DNA of 52,620 nucleotides from the NCBI GenBank assembly GCA_946886855.1, contig CAMPJJ010000026.1, positions 1-52,620 of the forward strand. The letters run 5' to 3'. The stretch comes from an uncultured Roseateles sp. (GTDB taxonomy: Bacteria > Pseudomonadota > Gammaproteobacteria > Burkholderiales > Burkholderiaceae). Under the pieces are notes generated by a model. The model ran no database searches, was not told the DNA's origin, and worked only from the letters and a program-made list of their open reading frames with translations. Within the stretch, counting starts at the first letter, position 1; each line of letters opens with the position of its first letter. Positions 52,546 to 52,620 of the stretch are shown here, one piece after another. Position numbers and translations under genes: made by a program.

Positions 52546-52620
52546 GCACGGCACCGCGCTCCGGCGAGGGCCCCGCACCCTCGCCGCGCCGCGCCATCTC
52601 GCCCTGCCCCAACCCTCACC

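Overview
The window is GC-rich, densely packed chromosomal DNA, most probably from a Burkholderiales betaproteobacterium of the Roseateles/Mitsuaria/Pelomonas kind. The species-level guess is inference. It rests on the gene families (gph-ubiG-ompA-gyrA block, PEP-CTERM protein, PCuAC/SCO copper genes, DUF3649/PepSY/DUF3325 iron operon), on GC-rich third codon positions, and on a tmRNA tag ANDQTYALAA. I see no insertion sequence, prophage, integrase, rRNA operon or CRISPR array.

Layout. 1-6340: the end of galU with its terminator, tusA-type protein, zinc-ribbon Nudix hydrolase, cysM, tRNA-Leu(CAA), rhomboid protease, an NAD-binding epimerase-like protein, a ferredoxin/flavin reductase and a 2OG-Fe dioxygenase. 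6327-9126: a tightly coupled signalling operon (PAS kinase, receiver protein, receiver-kinase hybrid) joined by GTGA overlaps. 9348-15773: amino-acid dehydrogenase, acyltransferase, CHRD/PEP-CTERM protein, a large hybrid kinase and a DUF3667 protein. 16015-17997: a protein with motifs like contractile-injection-system cargo, and an exported orphan. 18004-19600: ArsR regulator with a striking AT-rich operator, divergent from a DCC thioredoxin-like protein and a second UbiG-like methyltransferase. 19610-24606: GNAT and small membrane protein divergent from a MocR regulator, CPBP protease, AraC regulator divergent from an AhpD-like protein.

24655-30484: a NarL-type sensor/regulator pair, then an intergenic region with a G-run cluster and three exact-length 35-bp tandem repeats, then a cyanate operon (binding protein, permease, ATPase, cyanase). 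30530-34309: VOC protein and a copper-handling cluster (DUF2946, SCO, PCuAC, and a PepSY gene broken by one in-frame stop). 34340-37274: a lone receiver protein and a probably Fur-controlled DUF3649-PepSY-DUF3325 operon with a clear Fur-box-like palindrome. 37430-43778: stress-type genes (KGG-rich basic protein, PNPOx-like, catalase-like), a class II UvrA, an orphan protein with a 13-bp tandem-repeat array upstream, and a PIG-L deacetylase. 44140-46158: a modular lipoprotein (three EF-hand-like Cys repeats, a collagen-like stretch, a beta-propeller). 46233-52545: ssrA tmRNA, gph, ubiG, ompA-like gene, gyrA and a DUF2059 protein.

The less ordinary items are the cargo-like protein at 16015-17403, the nonsense-interrupted PepSY gene, the start-codon-spanning 12-bp repeat in the hybrid kinase, and the 13-bp and 35-bp intergenic arrays. 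I found no complete, demonstrably new multi-gene system. The cargo-like protein is the best lead, but no injection-system structural genes lie in this window.
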